DNA from: Streptomyces sp. CB01580
GTDB taxonomy: Bacteria > Actinomycetota > Actinomycetes > Streptomycetales > Streptomycetaceae
Direction: 5' to 3'
Length of the DNA stretch: 64,000 bases
NCBI RefSeq assembly: GCF_001905795.1
Contig: NZ_LIXJ01000027.1
Span: 100,658-164,657 of the forward strand
The notes beneath the pieces are model-generated. The model was not told the origin of the DNA, did no database searches, and was given only the letters and a program-made list of their open reading frames with translations. Of this stretch, positions 51,769 to 61,851 are shown piece by piece (the stretch's first letter is position 1; each line of letters begins with the position of its first letter). Made by a program: the position numbers and the translations under genes.

Positions 51769-53154
51769 ATGAGCACCACGGAGCGTCCCAGGATCCTCGT
51801 AGTAGGCGGTGGGTACGTAGGCCTGTACGCAGCTCGACGCATTCTGAAGAAGATGCGCTACGGAGAGGCGACCGTCACGGTCGTCGACCCGCGCTCGTAC
51901 ATGACGTACCAGCCCTTCCTCCCCGAAACCGCCGCCGGCAACATCTCGCCCCGGCACGTCGTCGTCCCGCTGCGGCGCGTCCTGCCGAAGGCCGAGGTCC
52001 TCACCGGCCGGGTCACGACCATCGACCAGGACCGCAAGGTCGCCACGGTCGCGCCGCTCGTCGGCGAGTCCTACGAGCTGCCCTTCGACTACCTGGTCAT
52101 CGCGCTGGGCGCGGTCTCCCGCACCTTCCCGATCCCCGGCCTCGCCGAGCAGGGCATCGGCATGAAGGGCGTCGAGGAGGCCATCGGCCTGCGCAACCAC
52201 GTCCTGGAGCAGCTCGACAAGGCCGACTCGACGACCGATGAGGAGGTCCGCCGCAAGGCGCTCACCTTCGTCTTCGTGGGCGGCGGTTTCGCCGGTGCGG
52301 AGACCATCGGCGAGGTCGAGGACATGGCTCGCGACGCGGCGAAGTACTACACGAACGTGAAGCGCGAGGACATGCGCTTCATCCTCGTCGACGCCGCCGA
52401 CAAGATCCTTCCCGAGGTCGGCCCGAAGCTGGGCACCTGGGGGCGCGAGCACCTGGAGTCCCGCGGCATCGAGGTCTTCCTCGGAACCTCCATGGACTCC
52501 TGCGTCGACGGCCACGTGGTGCTGAAGAACGGCCTGGAGGTCGACGCCGGCACCCTCGTGTGGACCGCCGGTGTGAAGCCGAACCCGGCGCTGGCCCGGT
52601 TCGGTCTGCCGCTCGGCCCGCGCGGTCACGTGGACACCTCCGAGAAGCTCCAGGTGCAGGGCACCGACTACATCTGGGCCGCGGGCGACAACGCCCAGGT
52701 CCCGGACATGGTCGGCCGCCGGGCCGGCAACCCGAACGCCTGGTGCCCGCCGAACGCCCAGCACGCGCTGCGTCAGGCCAAGGTCCTCGGCGACAACGTC
52801 ATCTCCGGGATGCGCGGCTTCCCGCAGAAGGAGTACAGCCACGCCAACAAGGGTGCCGTCGCCGGTCTGGGGCTGCACAAGGGCGTCGCGATGATCAACC
52901 TGGGCAAGATGAAGATCAAGCTCAGGGGCCGTCTCGCCTGGTACATGCACCGTGCCTACCACGGCATGGCGGTGCCGACCTGGAACCGCAAGATCCGTGT
53001 CTTCGCCGACTGGACCCTCGCCATGTTCCTGAAGCGCGAGGTCGTCTCGCTCGGCGCGATCGAGTCGCCGCGCGAGGAGTTCTACGAGGCCGCCAAGCCG
53101 GCCCCGGCCCCGGCAGTCGCCAAGCCCGAGGGCGAGAAGGCCAAGGCCTCCTGA
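51769..53154 (+). CDS. ndh: Type II NADH dehydrogenase (NDH-2)
   Basis: 461 residues from ATG 51769, followed by STTERPRILVVGGGYVGLY. Two Rossmann motifs: GGGYVGLYAARR (FAD) and VFVGGGFAGAETIGE (NADH, about 168-182). Further conserved phrases are MTYQPFLPETAAGNI, TLVWTAGVKPNP, YIWAAGDNAQVPD and a C-terminal membrane-binding amphipathic region (KLRGRLAWYMHRAYHGMAV). It passes electrons from NADH to menaquinone without pumping protons. Two Rex-like operators upstream suggest redox control. A strong terminator follows. Confidence 0.96.
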   Translation: MSTTERPRILVVGGGYVGLYAARRILKKMRYGEATVTVVDPRSYMTYQPFLPETAAGNISPRHVVVPLRRVLPKAEVLTGRVTTIDQDRKVATVAPLVGESYELPFDYLVIALGAVSRTFPIPGLAEQGIGMKGVEEAIGLRNHVLEQLDKADSTTDEEVRRKALTFVFVGGGFAGAETIGEVEDMARDAAKYYTNVKREDMRFILVDAADKILPEVGPKLGTWGREHLESRGIEVFLGTSMDSCVDGHVVLKNGLEVDAGTLVWTAGVKPNPALARFGLPLGPRGHVDTSEKLQVQGTDYIWAAGDNAQVPDMVGRRAGNPNAWCPPNAQHALRQAKVLGDNVISGMRGFPQKEYSHANKGAVAGLGLHKGVAMINLGKMKIKLRGRLAWYMHRAYHGMAVPTWNRKIRVFADWTLAMFLKREVVSLGAIESPREEFYEAAKPAPAPAVAKPEGEKAKAS

Positions 53155-53538
53155 CGTCCCGTCGCGGGCCCACCCGCCCGCACGGCACGCCGTAGTACGC
53201 GCACGACGCCCGAAGGGGCCGCCCGCCATCCGTGGTGCGGGCGGCCCCTTCGGCGTGCCCGGGGGCGGAAGGCTCTCCACGCGCTCCGCGGCGGGCGGCG
53301 CGGACTCGTGCCGGCCGTCGGGCGGGGCGGCGCGCCACCGAATGTGTGTGACGTGCAGGTATTTTGCCGTTCCATTGCGCTGTAGCGGGATGGGGCGCGT
53401 TCGGCGGACTGTTGAGGGTGATGCACCTCGCCGCGGCGCCGTGTGCGCCCGGCGTGGTTCCAGACGTGTCCGACCTCTTTCGGGCATGTTTGGGCATGTT
53501 TGGGCGTATTGGGAACACCATCAACGGAGGTGTGCACC
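53155..53538. other. Intergenic region ndh-cfa with decamer repeats
   Basis: After the terminator come a less GC-rich stretch (53345-53390, GTATTTTGCCG) and three 10-bp tandem units GGGCATGTTT, GGGCATGTTT, GGGCGTATTG at 53481-53510, 28 bp before the cfa start. This is a possible promoter or regulator site. Confidence 0.5.
53210..53253 (+). terminator. Strong terminator after ndh
   Basis: Sixteen-bp perfect stem CGAAGGGGCCGCCCGC / GCGGGCGGCCCCTTCG, extended by one outer C-G pair, with a 10-nt loop. Confidence 0.88.
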
Positions 53539-54843
53539 ATGGCTGACGCCGCGTTGCGGCTGACCGCTCTCGTCGAGGAGTTTCTGGGGGAGAGGCTGCC
53601 GGTCCGGATCCGGGCCTGGGACGGCAGCGAGTCCGGACCGCCCGGCGCCCCCGTCCTTGCCGTCCGCAACCGGCGCGCACTGCGCAGGCTGCTCTGGAAG
53701 CCGGGCGAACTGGGCCTGGCCCGCGCCTGGGTGGCGGGCGACATCGACATCGAGGGCGATCTGTACGAGGCCCTGGACCGGCTGGCCTCGCTGATCTGGG
53801 AGCGGGACGCGGCGGCCGAGGACGCCGTCCACCCGGTCCGCGACCCGAGGGTGAGGGCCTTCGCGAAGGGGCTGCTGCGCCTCGCCGGCCCCGGACTCCC
53901 GCCGACGCCGCCGCCCGAGGAGGTGCGCAGCCGCTTCGGCACCCTGCACACCAGGCGCCGCGACAAGGCGGCCATCAGCCACCACTACGACGTCGGCAAC
54001 GACTTCTACGAACTGTTCCTCGGCCCGTCCATGGTCTACTCCTGCGGCTACTGGGAGGACGGTGGGACCCTGGAGGAGGCCCAGCGCGACAAGCTCGACC
54101 TGGTGTGCCGCAAGCTCGCGCTGAAGGAGGGCGACCGCCTCCTCGACATCGGCTGCGGCTGGGGCTCGATGGCCGTCCACGCGGCCCGTGAGTACGGTGC
54201 CCGGGTCACGGGGGTGACGCTCTCCGCCGAACAGGCCGCGTACGCCAGGAAGCGCGTCGCGGACGAGGGCCTGGCCGACCGGGTCGAGATCCGGGTCCAG
54301 GACTACCGGGACGTCCGGGACGGCCCGTACGACGCCGTCTCGTCCATCGGCATGGCGGAACACGTCGGCGCGGTCCGCTTCCGCGACTACGCCGACGACG
54401 TCCACGCACTCCTCAGGCCCGGCGGCCGGCTGCTCAACCACCAGATCGCCCGCCGCCCCGAGAAGGACGAGTCCGCGTACCACGTGGACGAGTTCATCGA
54501 CGCGTACGTCTTCCCGGACGGCGAACTGGCCCCGGTGGGACGGACCATGGCCATCCTCGAAGAGGCCGGCTTCGAGGCCCGGGACGTCGAGTCGATCCGC
54601 GAGCACTACGCGCTGACGCTGCGCGGCTGGGTCACCAATCTGGAGAAGCACTGGGACCGCGCGGTCCGGCTGACCTCGGCCGGGCGGGCGAGGGTCTGGC
54701 GCCTCTACATGGCCGCCTCGGCGCTCTCCTTCGAGCACAACAGGATCGGCGTCAACCAGATCCTCGCGGTGCGCCCGGCGGAGGGAGGGGCCTCCCGGAT
54801 GCCGCTGCGGGCCCGTCGGTGGACGGAGACGGCCACCGCCTGA
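53539..54843 (+). CDS. cfa: Cyclopropane-fatty-acyl-phospholipid synthase family methyltransferase
   Basis: 434 residues from ATG 53539 (ACGGAGG upstream). The N-terminal lipid-binding region (GELGLARAWVAGDIDIEGDL) is followed by the catalytic part: HYDVGNDFYELFLGPSMVYSCGYW, SAM motif LLDIGCGWGS (about 200-210), VTLSAEQAAYA, the SSIGMAEHVG active-site region, HHQI-like NHQI and YVFPDGEL. It uses SAM to methylenate or methylate unsaturated acyl chains of membrane phospholipids. It ends at a bidirectional terminator facing the second ABC exporter operon. Confidence 0.93.
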   Translation: MADAALRLTALVEEFLGERLPVRIRAWDGSESGPPGAPVLAVRNRRALRRLLWKPGELGLARAWVAGDIDIEGDLYEALDRLASLIWERDAAAEDAVHPVRDPRVRAFAKGLLRLAGPGLPPTPPPEEVRSRFGTLHTRRRDKAAISHHYDVGNDFYELFLGPSMVYSCGYWEDGGTLEEAQRDKLDLVCRKLALKEGDRLLDIGCGWGSMAVHAAREYGARVTGVTLSAEQAAYARKRVADEGLADRVEIRVQDYRDVRDGPYDAVSSIGMAEHVGAVRFRDYADDVHALLRPGGRLLNHQIARRPEKDESAYHVDEFIDAYVFPDGELAPVGRTMAILEEAGFEARDVESIREHYALTLRGWVTNLEKHWDRAVRLTSAGRARVWRLYMAASALSFEHNRIGVNQILAVRPAEGGASRMPLRARRWTETATA

Positions 54844-54926
54844 CCGGGACCGCAGGACAGGAAAGGACGGCCCGGGACGCACCGAGGTGCCGACCGGGAC
54901 GCGCGAAGGACCTGACCGGAACGCGA

Positions 54927-54973
54927 CCGAGGGCCGGTACCCCCAGCCCTGTGCTGCGGGTACCGGCCCTCGG
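54927..54973. terminator. Bidirectional terminator between cfa and the second ABC exporter
   Basis: Perfect 16-bp arms CCGAGGGCCGGTACCC / GGGTACCGGCCCTCGG with a 15-nt loop, between convergent genes. Confidence 0.88.
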
Positions 54974-55026
54974 CCGTCGAACCTCTCGACGGGGAGCCGT
55001 CCGGCCGTGAACCGTTCGGCTCCGGA

Positions 55027-57555
55027 CTACTCCGTCTTGATCGCCGTCAGCATGTTCAGCTTCGCGGCGCTGCGGGCCGGCCAGAGCGAGGCCAGCACTC
55101 CCACGAGGCCGGCGAGGACCAGGAAGATGCCGATCCGGTCCCACGGGACGACCAGGGCGTAGCCCGGGACGGAGGACTTCAGGGTCTGCCCGATCGCCCA
55201 GCCGAGGAACGTACCGAGCGCGACACCGATCACCGCTCCGAAGAGCGAGATGACCACGGCCTCCAGCCGGATCATGCGCTTCACCCGGCGCCGGTCCAGG
55301 CCGATCGCGCGCAGCATCCCGATCTCCTGCTGGCGCTCGAAGACCGACATGGCCAGTGTGTTGACGACGCCGAGCACCGCGATGATCAGGGCCATCGCCA
55401 GCAGGCCGTACATGATGTTCAGGGCGGTGTTCACGAAGCCGCCGAACATGTCCCGGATGCCCTGACGGTCGATGATGCTCATCGCCGGGTTGTCACCGAG
55501 CGCCTTGATCACGGCCTTCTCGTTGGCGGCGGACTCGCCGCCGTCCATCTTCAGCCAGACCTCGCGGATGTAGGGGTGGTCGGCGTGCCGGTTCAGGATG
55601 TCCTTCGACATCAGGACCGGGGAGAGGAACTCGTTGCCCTCGTAGACCGCCCCGATCTTCAGCTTCTCCTTCTTGTCGTCCTCGTACACGACCGGGATCG
55701 TGTCCCCGGTCTTCCAGCCGTTCGACTTGGCGATCTTTTCGGTGACGGCGATCTCGCCGTCGCGCAGCGAGTCGATCGAGCCGGAGACCGTCTTGATGGC
55801 GAAGAGCTCGGACACGTCGTCGGGGGCGACCCCGGAAGCCGGCAGATGCTCGTTGCCGAACTCCGGCCAGGCGTACTGGTGGGGCGTGATGGCCTTGACG
55901 CCGTCCGCCTTCTCCAGGGCGGCGAGCGCCGACGGGTCGAGCGTGTCCCCGTTCGCCATCGAGACCATGTAGTCGGCCTTGATGTTGTCCGTCGTCATCC
56001 GGTCGACCGCCTGGCCGAGGGTGACGCCGAGGACCGAGATGCCGGTGACCAGGGTGAGTCCGATCGCCAGGGCGGAGGCGGTGGCGCCGGTGCGCCGCGG
56101 GTTGCGGACCGCGTTCTGTGCGGCCAGCTTGCCGGAGACCCCGAACAGCTTCTTCAGCAGCGGGCGGACCAGCGCGACGACCGGCCGCGACAGCAGCGGG
56201 ATCAGCACGATGACACCGATCAGCGCGAAGAACGCGCCGGCCCCGATGGCCGTCCGGCCGTCCGAGCCCATGGCCGCGCCGGCCACGATGCACGCGCCGC
56301 CGAGCGCGGTGAGGACACCGCCGATCGAGTTGCGCAGCACCAGGGACTTGACCGTCGCGGTCGCGTGCACGCTGTTCATCGCCGCCACCGGCGGGATCTT
56401 CGCGGCCCGGCGGGCGGGCAGCCAGGCGGCCAGCACGGTGATCAGCACGCCGACCGCCAGCGCCGCGACGACCGCGGTGGGCGAGACGACGAGCGGTCCG
56501 GCCGGGATCTTCCCGCCCGTCAGGCTCATCGCGGAGCGCAGGCCGACGGCGAGTCCGAGGCCGAGCACGAAGCCGATGACCGACGCGAGCGCGCCGACCA
56601 CGGCGGCCTCCAGCAGCACCGAGCGCTTGACCTGGCGGCGGGAGGCGCCGACGGCGCGCATCAGGGCCAGTTCCTTGGTGCGCTGGGCGACCAGCATGGT
56701 GAAGGTGTTGGCGATCAGGAAGATCCCGACGAAGAGCGCGATCGCGGCGAAGGCGAGCAGCATCGTGTTGAGGCTGCTCAGGCCGGTCTCGATGTTCTTG
56801 GCCTGCTCGTCGGCGAGCTCCTGGCCGGTCCGGGCGTCTGCGTCCTCGGGCAGCAGCGGCTTCACCTCGGCCAGCAGCTTGTCGGCGGAGGCGCCGGACG
56901 CGGCGGAGATGTCGACGTTCATGAACTCGCCGGGCCGCAGGTACAGCTTCTGGGCGACCGGGGTCTCGAAGAGGACCAGGCTGCCGCCCGCGTTGACGGC
57001 GCCGTCCTCGGTGGTGAAGACACCGGAGAGGGTGTACTCCTTCACCGGACCGTTGGTGGCGACCCGGACCCGGTCGCCGACCTTGTACTCGCCCTTCTTC
57101 GCGGTCTGCTCGTCGAGCGCGATCCGGTCGGCCGCGTCCGGGCCCTTGCCGTCGACGAAGGTGTACGCGGCGTCCTTGCCGTCCTTGCCGGGGAAGAAGT
57201 TGGCGCCGGTGTTGGACCAGCCGTTGCCGATCAGCTTGCCGTCGGGGTCGGCGACCCCGGCGAAGCCGTTGACGCGGCCGGTGGCGGTGTCGACGCCGTC
57301 CAGGCCCTGGATCTTCGCCAGGCCGGCGGTGGTGACGCCGCCGGGCGCCTTCGGGTCGCGCTGGTCGGCCCGGGTGGTGACGGCGACGGCGATGTCGTCG
57401 TAGCTCTTCGCCGACTGGTTGCGGAAGGCGTTGCCGAGGGTGTCGGTGAAGACCAGGGTGCCGGATACGAAGGCCACGCCGAGCATCACGGCGAGGACGG
57501 TCATCAGCAGCCTGGCCTTGTGCGCGAGCACATTGCGCAGGGCGGTACGGAACAT
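55027..57555 (-). CDS. FtsX-like ABC transporter permease (second system)
   Basis: 842 residues from ATG 57555 (MFRTALRNVLAHKARLL; the longer TTG start is less likely). Duplicated FtsX/MacB layout: N-terminal helix about 18-40, external domain, three helices (about 262-400), a further helix near 490, a second external domain, and a final three-helix block (about 720-830). RTKELALMRAVGASRRQ and RQQEIGMLRAIGLDRRR mark the two FtsX cores. It is paralogous to the protein at 3490-6078 and works with the ATPase encoded 154 bp upstream. Substrate unknown. Confidence 0.92.
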   Translation of the reverse strand: MFRTALRNVLAHKARLLMTVLAVMLGVAFVSGTLVFTDTLGNAFRNQSAKSYDDIAVAVTTRADQRDPKAPGGVTTAGLAKIQGLDGVDTATGRVNGFAGVADPDGKLIGNGWSNTGANFFPGKDGKDAAYTFVDGKGPDAADRIALDEQTAKKGEYKVGDRVRVATNGPVKEYTLSGVFTTEDGAVNAGGSLVLFETPVAQKLYLRPGEFMNVDISAASGASADKLLAEVKPLLPEDADARTGQELADEQAKNIETGLSSLNTMLLAFAAIALFVGIFLIANTFTMLVAQRTKELALMRAVGASRRQVKRSVLLEAAVVGALASVIGFVLGLGLAVGLRSAMSLTGGKIPAGPLVVSPTAVVAALAVGVLITVLAAWLPARRAAKIPPVAAMNSVHATATVKSLVLRNSIGGVLTALGGACIVAGAAMGSDGRTAIGAGAFFALIGVIVLIPLLSRPVVALVRPLLKKLFGVSGKLAAQNAVRNPRRTGATASALAIGLTLVTGISVLGVTLGQAVDRMTTDNIKADYMVSMANGDTLDPSALAALEKADGVKAITPHQYAWPEFGNEHLPASGVAPDDVSELFAIKTVSGSIDSLRDGEIAVTEKIAKSNGWKTGDTIPVVYEDDKKEKLKIGAVYEGNEFLSPVLMSKDILNRHADHPYIREVWLKMDGGESAANEKAVIKALGDNPAMSIIDRQGIRDMFGGFVNTALNIMYGLLAMALIIAVLGVVNTLAMSVFERQQEIGMLRAIGLDRRRVKRMIRLEAVVISLFGAVIGVALGTFLGWAIGQTLKSSVPGYALVVPWDRIGIFLVLAGLVGVLASLWPARSAAKLNMLTAIKTE

Positions 57556-57709
57556 GTCTGTCAGTCCTGGGAAAGGGAGGGGGTCCGGCAAAGAGCGCGT
57601 GCGCGGGCAGGCCCCGGGCGCGCGGAAGGAAGGGATCCGGCCGCGCGGCGGGGGCGGGCTCCGGGCTGGTGCGGGAGGTGCGGGACTCGGGCGTGCGGGA
57701 GGGCGGGGC

Positions 57710-58480
<771 letters not shown>

Positions 58481-59200
58481 GGGAATCTCCTGATCCGGGG
58501 CTCCGGACGAGGGTTTCGTCCGGGGTCGTGTACCTGAGGTGCGTTCGAGGTGTCCGATCGTTTTCGGACCTCTTCATCCTCACCGCCGCCTCGCCACGTT
58601 TCGTCAGTCCCCGTGCCCGTTCCCGAGGTCGTCTTGAGTCGCATCGGCGGAGCGCGATGTCCTCCTCCGGTATGACATCGACCCCGAGACGGCCCGCCGG
58701 GCCGGGTGGCGCGCGGGCGTCAACCCGCCGCCCCGGGAGCACCGTGTTCCGTGTCGTGGACGCGGGGGCCGGGCGCCGGTACGGGCGCGGCGGAGGTCCT
58801 CTTACGGGGGACGCCGAGGGGCCGGAGGCTGACGCCCTTGCCGGGCCGGGATTCGCCCGCCGCGGCCCCGTGCGTCGCCGCGCGACGCACGGCACGGGAC
58901 CCCGCCCACCCGTCCGCCCCGACCCGCGCGCAGCGCCCGTCCGGCCGGTGCGGTGGCGCGGCCGTGGCGGCCACTGGCGCGCACCTGGGGAAAGCGCCCG
59001 TCCGGGTGCGGCGACTTTACGTCAATCCGGATTGCCGTCCGCCGTACCCACTACCCCGCCCAGGCATGTGACGATGCATGCCCGGAAGTGCTGACGCACC
59101 CTCAAACGGTCAATAAAATAAGACAACATCGCGCCACTCGTCCGCTGATCGGAGGAAGCCCCCGGATAGGGTCATGTGCCAACGCGGAGCCGCGCGCCAG
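58481..59200. other. 720-bp region without a convincing gene, upstream of bldA
   Basis: It should hold the promoter of the minus-strand exporter operon (near 58480-58570) and that of bldA. A patch at 59104-59132 (GGTCAATAAAATAAGAC) is strikingly AT-rich. TAGGGT at 59166-59171 preceded 16 bp upstream by CTGATC could be the bldA promoter, with a start about 20 nt before the tRNA. Open frames on both strands here have no RBS or recognisable product. Confidence 0.5.
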
Positions 59201-59286
59201 GCCCGGATGGTGGAATGCAGACACGGCGAGCTTAAACCTCGCTGCCCCTCGGGGGCGTACCGGTTCGAGTCCGGTTCCGGGCACCA
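59201..59286 (+). tRNA. bldA: tRNA-Leu(UAA), the bldA tRNA
   Basis: An 86-nt class II tRNA with encoded CCA. The acceptor stem GCCCGGA pairs with TCCGGGC. Anticodon stem GCGAG/CTCGC encloses loop CTTAAAC, giving anticodon TAA (59233-59235). A long variable arm (GCCCCTCGGGGGC) and the T-loop GGTTCGAGTCC are present. It reads UUA, the rarest codon in Streptomyces, and in that genus is the developmental regulator BldA. Two genes of the RiPP cluster in this window contain a TTA codon. Confidence 0.97.
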
Positions 59287-59758
59287 CTTCGCGCTTGGCG
59301 GCCGAGGGTCGGATCGCCCGGTGACATGTCTCCCACGGCCTCGGCCTCCGCTCCCTGTCGCACTGCCGCCGTCACCGCCTCGGATCGCTGTTTCCGGTCT
59401 CCCCTCGTCCGTCCTGCGCCGCCCCGAGCACGAGGGCGGACGTAGCCCTGCTCCTCGCCCAGTTCGCCGACGGCGGTTGGAGGGCGCGGCAGCGTGTGTG
59501 CGGCGCGATGGCCGAACCGCGCCGTGGCCACATTGTAGTGAATTGCAAATTTATGCAATTCACTACATGCTGTCTTTGTTGTATCCGCAAGTGTTCGCGG
59601 CGCGTGGTCGCGCGGATGCGACGCGACCCGTGAGCGCGGCGAAGCCGAGCGACGCCCCGGGCCACGCACCGACGGACGCCCCGGGACACGGGGGGCGGGG
59701 ACGCCGACATCCGACAGCAGGCCGACGGCCGACAGTTTTCGACAGGGGGTTCGCGGAC
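59287..59758. other. Promoter region between bldA and the SulP operon
   Basis: The only clear structure is the AT-rich palindrome at 59534-59567. Frames crossing this stretch are continuations of GC-rich open phases and lack start signals. Confidence 0.5.
59534..59567. promoter_or_regulatory. AT-rich 14-bp hyphenated palindrome, likely operator of the SulP operon
   Basis: Perfect arms TGTAGTGAATTGCA and TGCAATTCACTACA flank a 6-bp AATTTA centre. A possible promoter, TTGCAA (59543-59548) and CATGCT (59566-59571) 17 bp apart, overlaps it, as expected for a repressor site. The neighbouring ArsR-type regulator is the natural candidate to bind it. Confidence 0.7.
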
Positions 59759-60100
59759 GTGCCGGTTCCGCTGTACCAGGCGAAAGCCGAGTTCTTCCGG
59801 ATGCCGGGTCACCCGGCACGCATCAGGGCGCTCGAAAAGCCGCAGCGCGGCCCGACGCCGGTGCGCGCTCCGCTCGTGGCGACCGCGGTGGACCCCGCGG
59901 CGCCGTCGCGGCGGCCGGCGGTCCCGCGCCGCTCCGGGACCGTGACGTCCACGCGGGAGGGCTCGACCGCGGTGCACGCACCCGCGGGCGGGGGCGTCGC
60001 GGAGCCGATGCGGGCCGCGCGGCGGATCCCGGCCGAGGCGCCGGCCGGGCGCGGCGAACCGCCGGCCGAACCACGGGAAGCCGAGGTCGCCGCGTCGTGA
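59759..60100 (+). pseudogene. Decayed ArsR-family regulator gene
   Basis: A 113-codon frame from GTG 59759. The N-terminus VPLYQAKAEFFRMPGHPARI clearly matches the intact ArsR protein at 62539-62886 (APLYQLKAEFFKTLGHPVRI). The two align without a gap to the end. In the copy here, 12 leucines have become proline, many by CTG or CTC to CCG, and several Gln have become Arg, which would destroy the winged helix. The frame stays open and overlaps the SulP start (GTGA), so it may survive as a translated leader. It is most simply read as a pseudogene drifting toward GC. Confidence 0.7.
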
Positions 60101-61851
60101 GCACGGTCAGCACGGTTCTCGAACGATCACTGGGCCGGGTACGCGCGCTGCTGCCCGTCCGCGCCGACCTCGTGGCCATGCGCCGCAACCCGCGCCGCGA
60201 TCTGCTCGCCGGTCTCACGGTCGCCATCGTGGCGCTGCCGCTCGCGCTCGGCTTCGGGGTCTCCTCCGGGCTCGGCGCCGAGGCGGGGCTCGCCACCGCG
60301 GTGGTGGCCGGGGCCCTGGCCGCGCTGTTCGGCGGTTCGAACCTCCAGGTGTCCGGGCCGACCGGGGCCATGACCGTCGTCCTCGTCCCGATCGTCGCCC
60401 AGTACGGGCCCGGCGGCGTGCTGACCGTGGGGCTGCTGGCCGGGGTGCTCCTGATGGCCCTGGCCCTGCTCAGGGCCGGTCAGTACATGCGGTACGTCCC
60501 GGCGCCGGTGGTCGAGGGATTCACCCTGGGCATCGCCTGCGTCATCGGGCTCCAGCAGGTGCCCGCCGCGCTCGGCGTGGCCAAGCCCGAGGGCGAGAAG
60601 GTCCTGGTGGTGGCCTGGCGGGCGGTCGAGGAGTTCGTGAGGGCGCCGAACTGGACCGCCGTCGCCCTCTCCGTCGGCGTGGCGGCCGTGATGCTGCTGG
60701 GCGCGCGCCTGCGGCCCGCCGTCCCGTTCTCCGTCGTCGCGGTGATCGCCGCGACGCTGACCGCCCAGCTGCTCGACCTGGACGGGGCGACACCGATCGG
60801 TGACCTGCCGTCCGGGCTGCCCGCCCCCTCCCTGGACTTCCTGGACGTGTCGGCGCTCGGTTCGCTGCTCGCGCCCGCCGTGGCCGTGGCCGCCCTCGCG
60901 GCACTGGAGTCGCTGCTGTCGGCCACGGTCGCGGACGGCATGACCGTGGGCCAGCGGCACGACCCGGACCGGGAACTCTTCGGGCAGGGCGTCGCGAACC
61001 TGGCGGCCCCGCTGTTCGGCGGTGTCCCGGCGACGGCCGCCATCGCCCGTACCGCGGTCAACGTCCGTACGGGAGCCGGCTCCCGGCTCGCCGCCCTCAC
61101 CCACGCCGCCGTCCTGGCCGTCATCGTGTTCGCGGCGGCACCACTCGTCTCGAAGATCCCGCTGGCCGCGCTGGCGGGCGTGCTGCTGGCCACCGCGATC
61201 CGCATGGTCGAGGTCGGCTCGCTGCGCGCGATGGCCCGCGCCACCCGTTCCGACGCCGTGGTCCTCTGCCTGACGGCCGCCGCCACGCTCGTCCTGGACC
61301 TCGTCTACGCGGTGATCATCGGCCTGGTGGTGGCCGGTGCGCTGGCGCTGCGGGCGGTGGCCCGCCAGACGCGGATGGACCAGGTCGACTTCCGCCCCGA
61401 CCTGCCGGGCGAGCACAGCGACGAGGAACACGAGCTGCTGGCCGAGCACATCGTCGCCTACCGGATGGACGGGCCCCTGTTCTTCGCCGGCGCCCACCGC
61501 TTCCTCCTCGAACTCTCCGAGGTCGCCGACGTCCGCGTCGTCATCCTGCGCATGTCGCGGATCACCACCATGGACGCCACCGGCGCACTGGTTCTCAAGG
61601 ACGCCGTGGAGAAGCTGAACCGGCGCGGCATCACCGTGCTGGCCTCCGGGATACGACCGGGCCAGCGGCGCGCGCTCGACGCCGTCGGCGCCCTCGACCT
61701 GCTCCGGCCCGACGGCCGGGACCACGCCACCACCCCCGAGGCCATCGTGGCGGCCCGCGCCCGGCTCCAGCACGCCGGTCTCGTACCGGCCCGGCCCGCC
61801 GCCGCTGCCACCGCCCCGGCCCCCGCCGCGGTCCCCGAGGAAGCCCCATGA
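60097..61851 (+). CDS. SulP-family anion transporter with C-terminal STAS domain
   Basis: 584 residues from GTG 60097. The SulP membrane domain has DLLAGLTVAIVALPLALGFG in the first helix, GGSNLQVSGPTGAM as anion-site signature, and about 12-14 helices to residue about 425. The STAS domain (about 445-555) has VVILRMSRITTMDATGALVL. Substrates in this family are sulfate, bicarbonate or other anions; a sulfate or bicarbonate role cannot be told apart. It is cotranscribed with the anti-sigma-like kinase gene (4-bp overlap) and is bracketed by ArsR-type genes. Confidence 0.93.
   Translation: MSTVSTVLERSLGRVRALLPVRADLVAMRRNPRRDLLAGLTVAIVALPLALGFGVSSGLGAEAGLATAVVAGALAALFGGSNLQVSGPTGAMTVVLVPIVAQYGPGGVLTVGLLAGVLLMALALLRAGQYMRYVPAPVVEGFTLGIACVIGLQQVPAALGVAKPEGEKVLVVAWRAVEEFVRAPNWTAVALSVGVAAVMLLGARLRPAVPFSVVAVIAATLTAQLLDLDGATPIGDLPSGLPAPSLDFLDVSALGSLLAPAVAVAALAALESLLSATVADGMTVGQRHDPDRELFGQGVANLAAPLFGGVPATAAIARTAVNVRTGAGSRLAALTHAAVLAVIVFAAAPLVSKIPLAALAGVLLATAIRMVEVGSLRAMARATRSDAVVLCLTAAATLVLDLVYAVIIGLVVAGALALRAVARQTRMDQVDFRPDLPGEHSDEEHELLAEHIVAYRMDGPLFFAGAHRFLLELSEVADVRVVILRMSRITTMDATGALVLKDAVEKLNRRGITVLASGIRPGQRRALDAVGALDLLRPDGRDHATTPEAIVAARARLQHAGLVPARPAAAATAPAPAAVPEEAP

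Noticed and set aside
59534..59567. Nur (nickel-responsive Fur-family) operator
   Set aside because: The TTGC...GCAA spacing is 8 bp where the recalled Nur consensus needs 9, and no nickel gene is adjacent.
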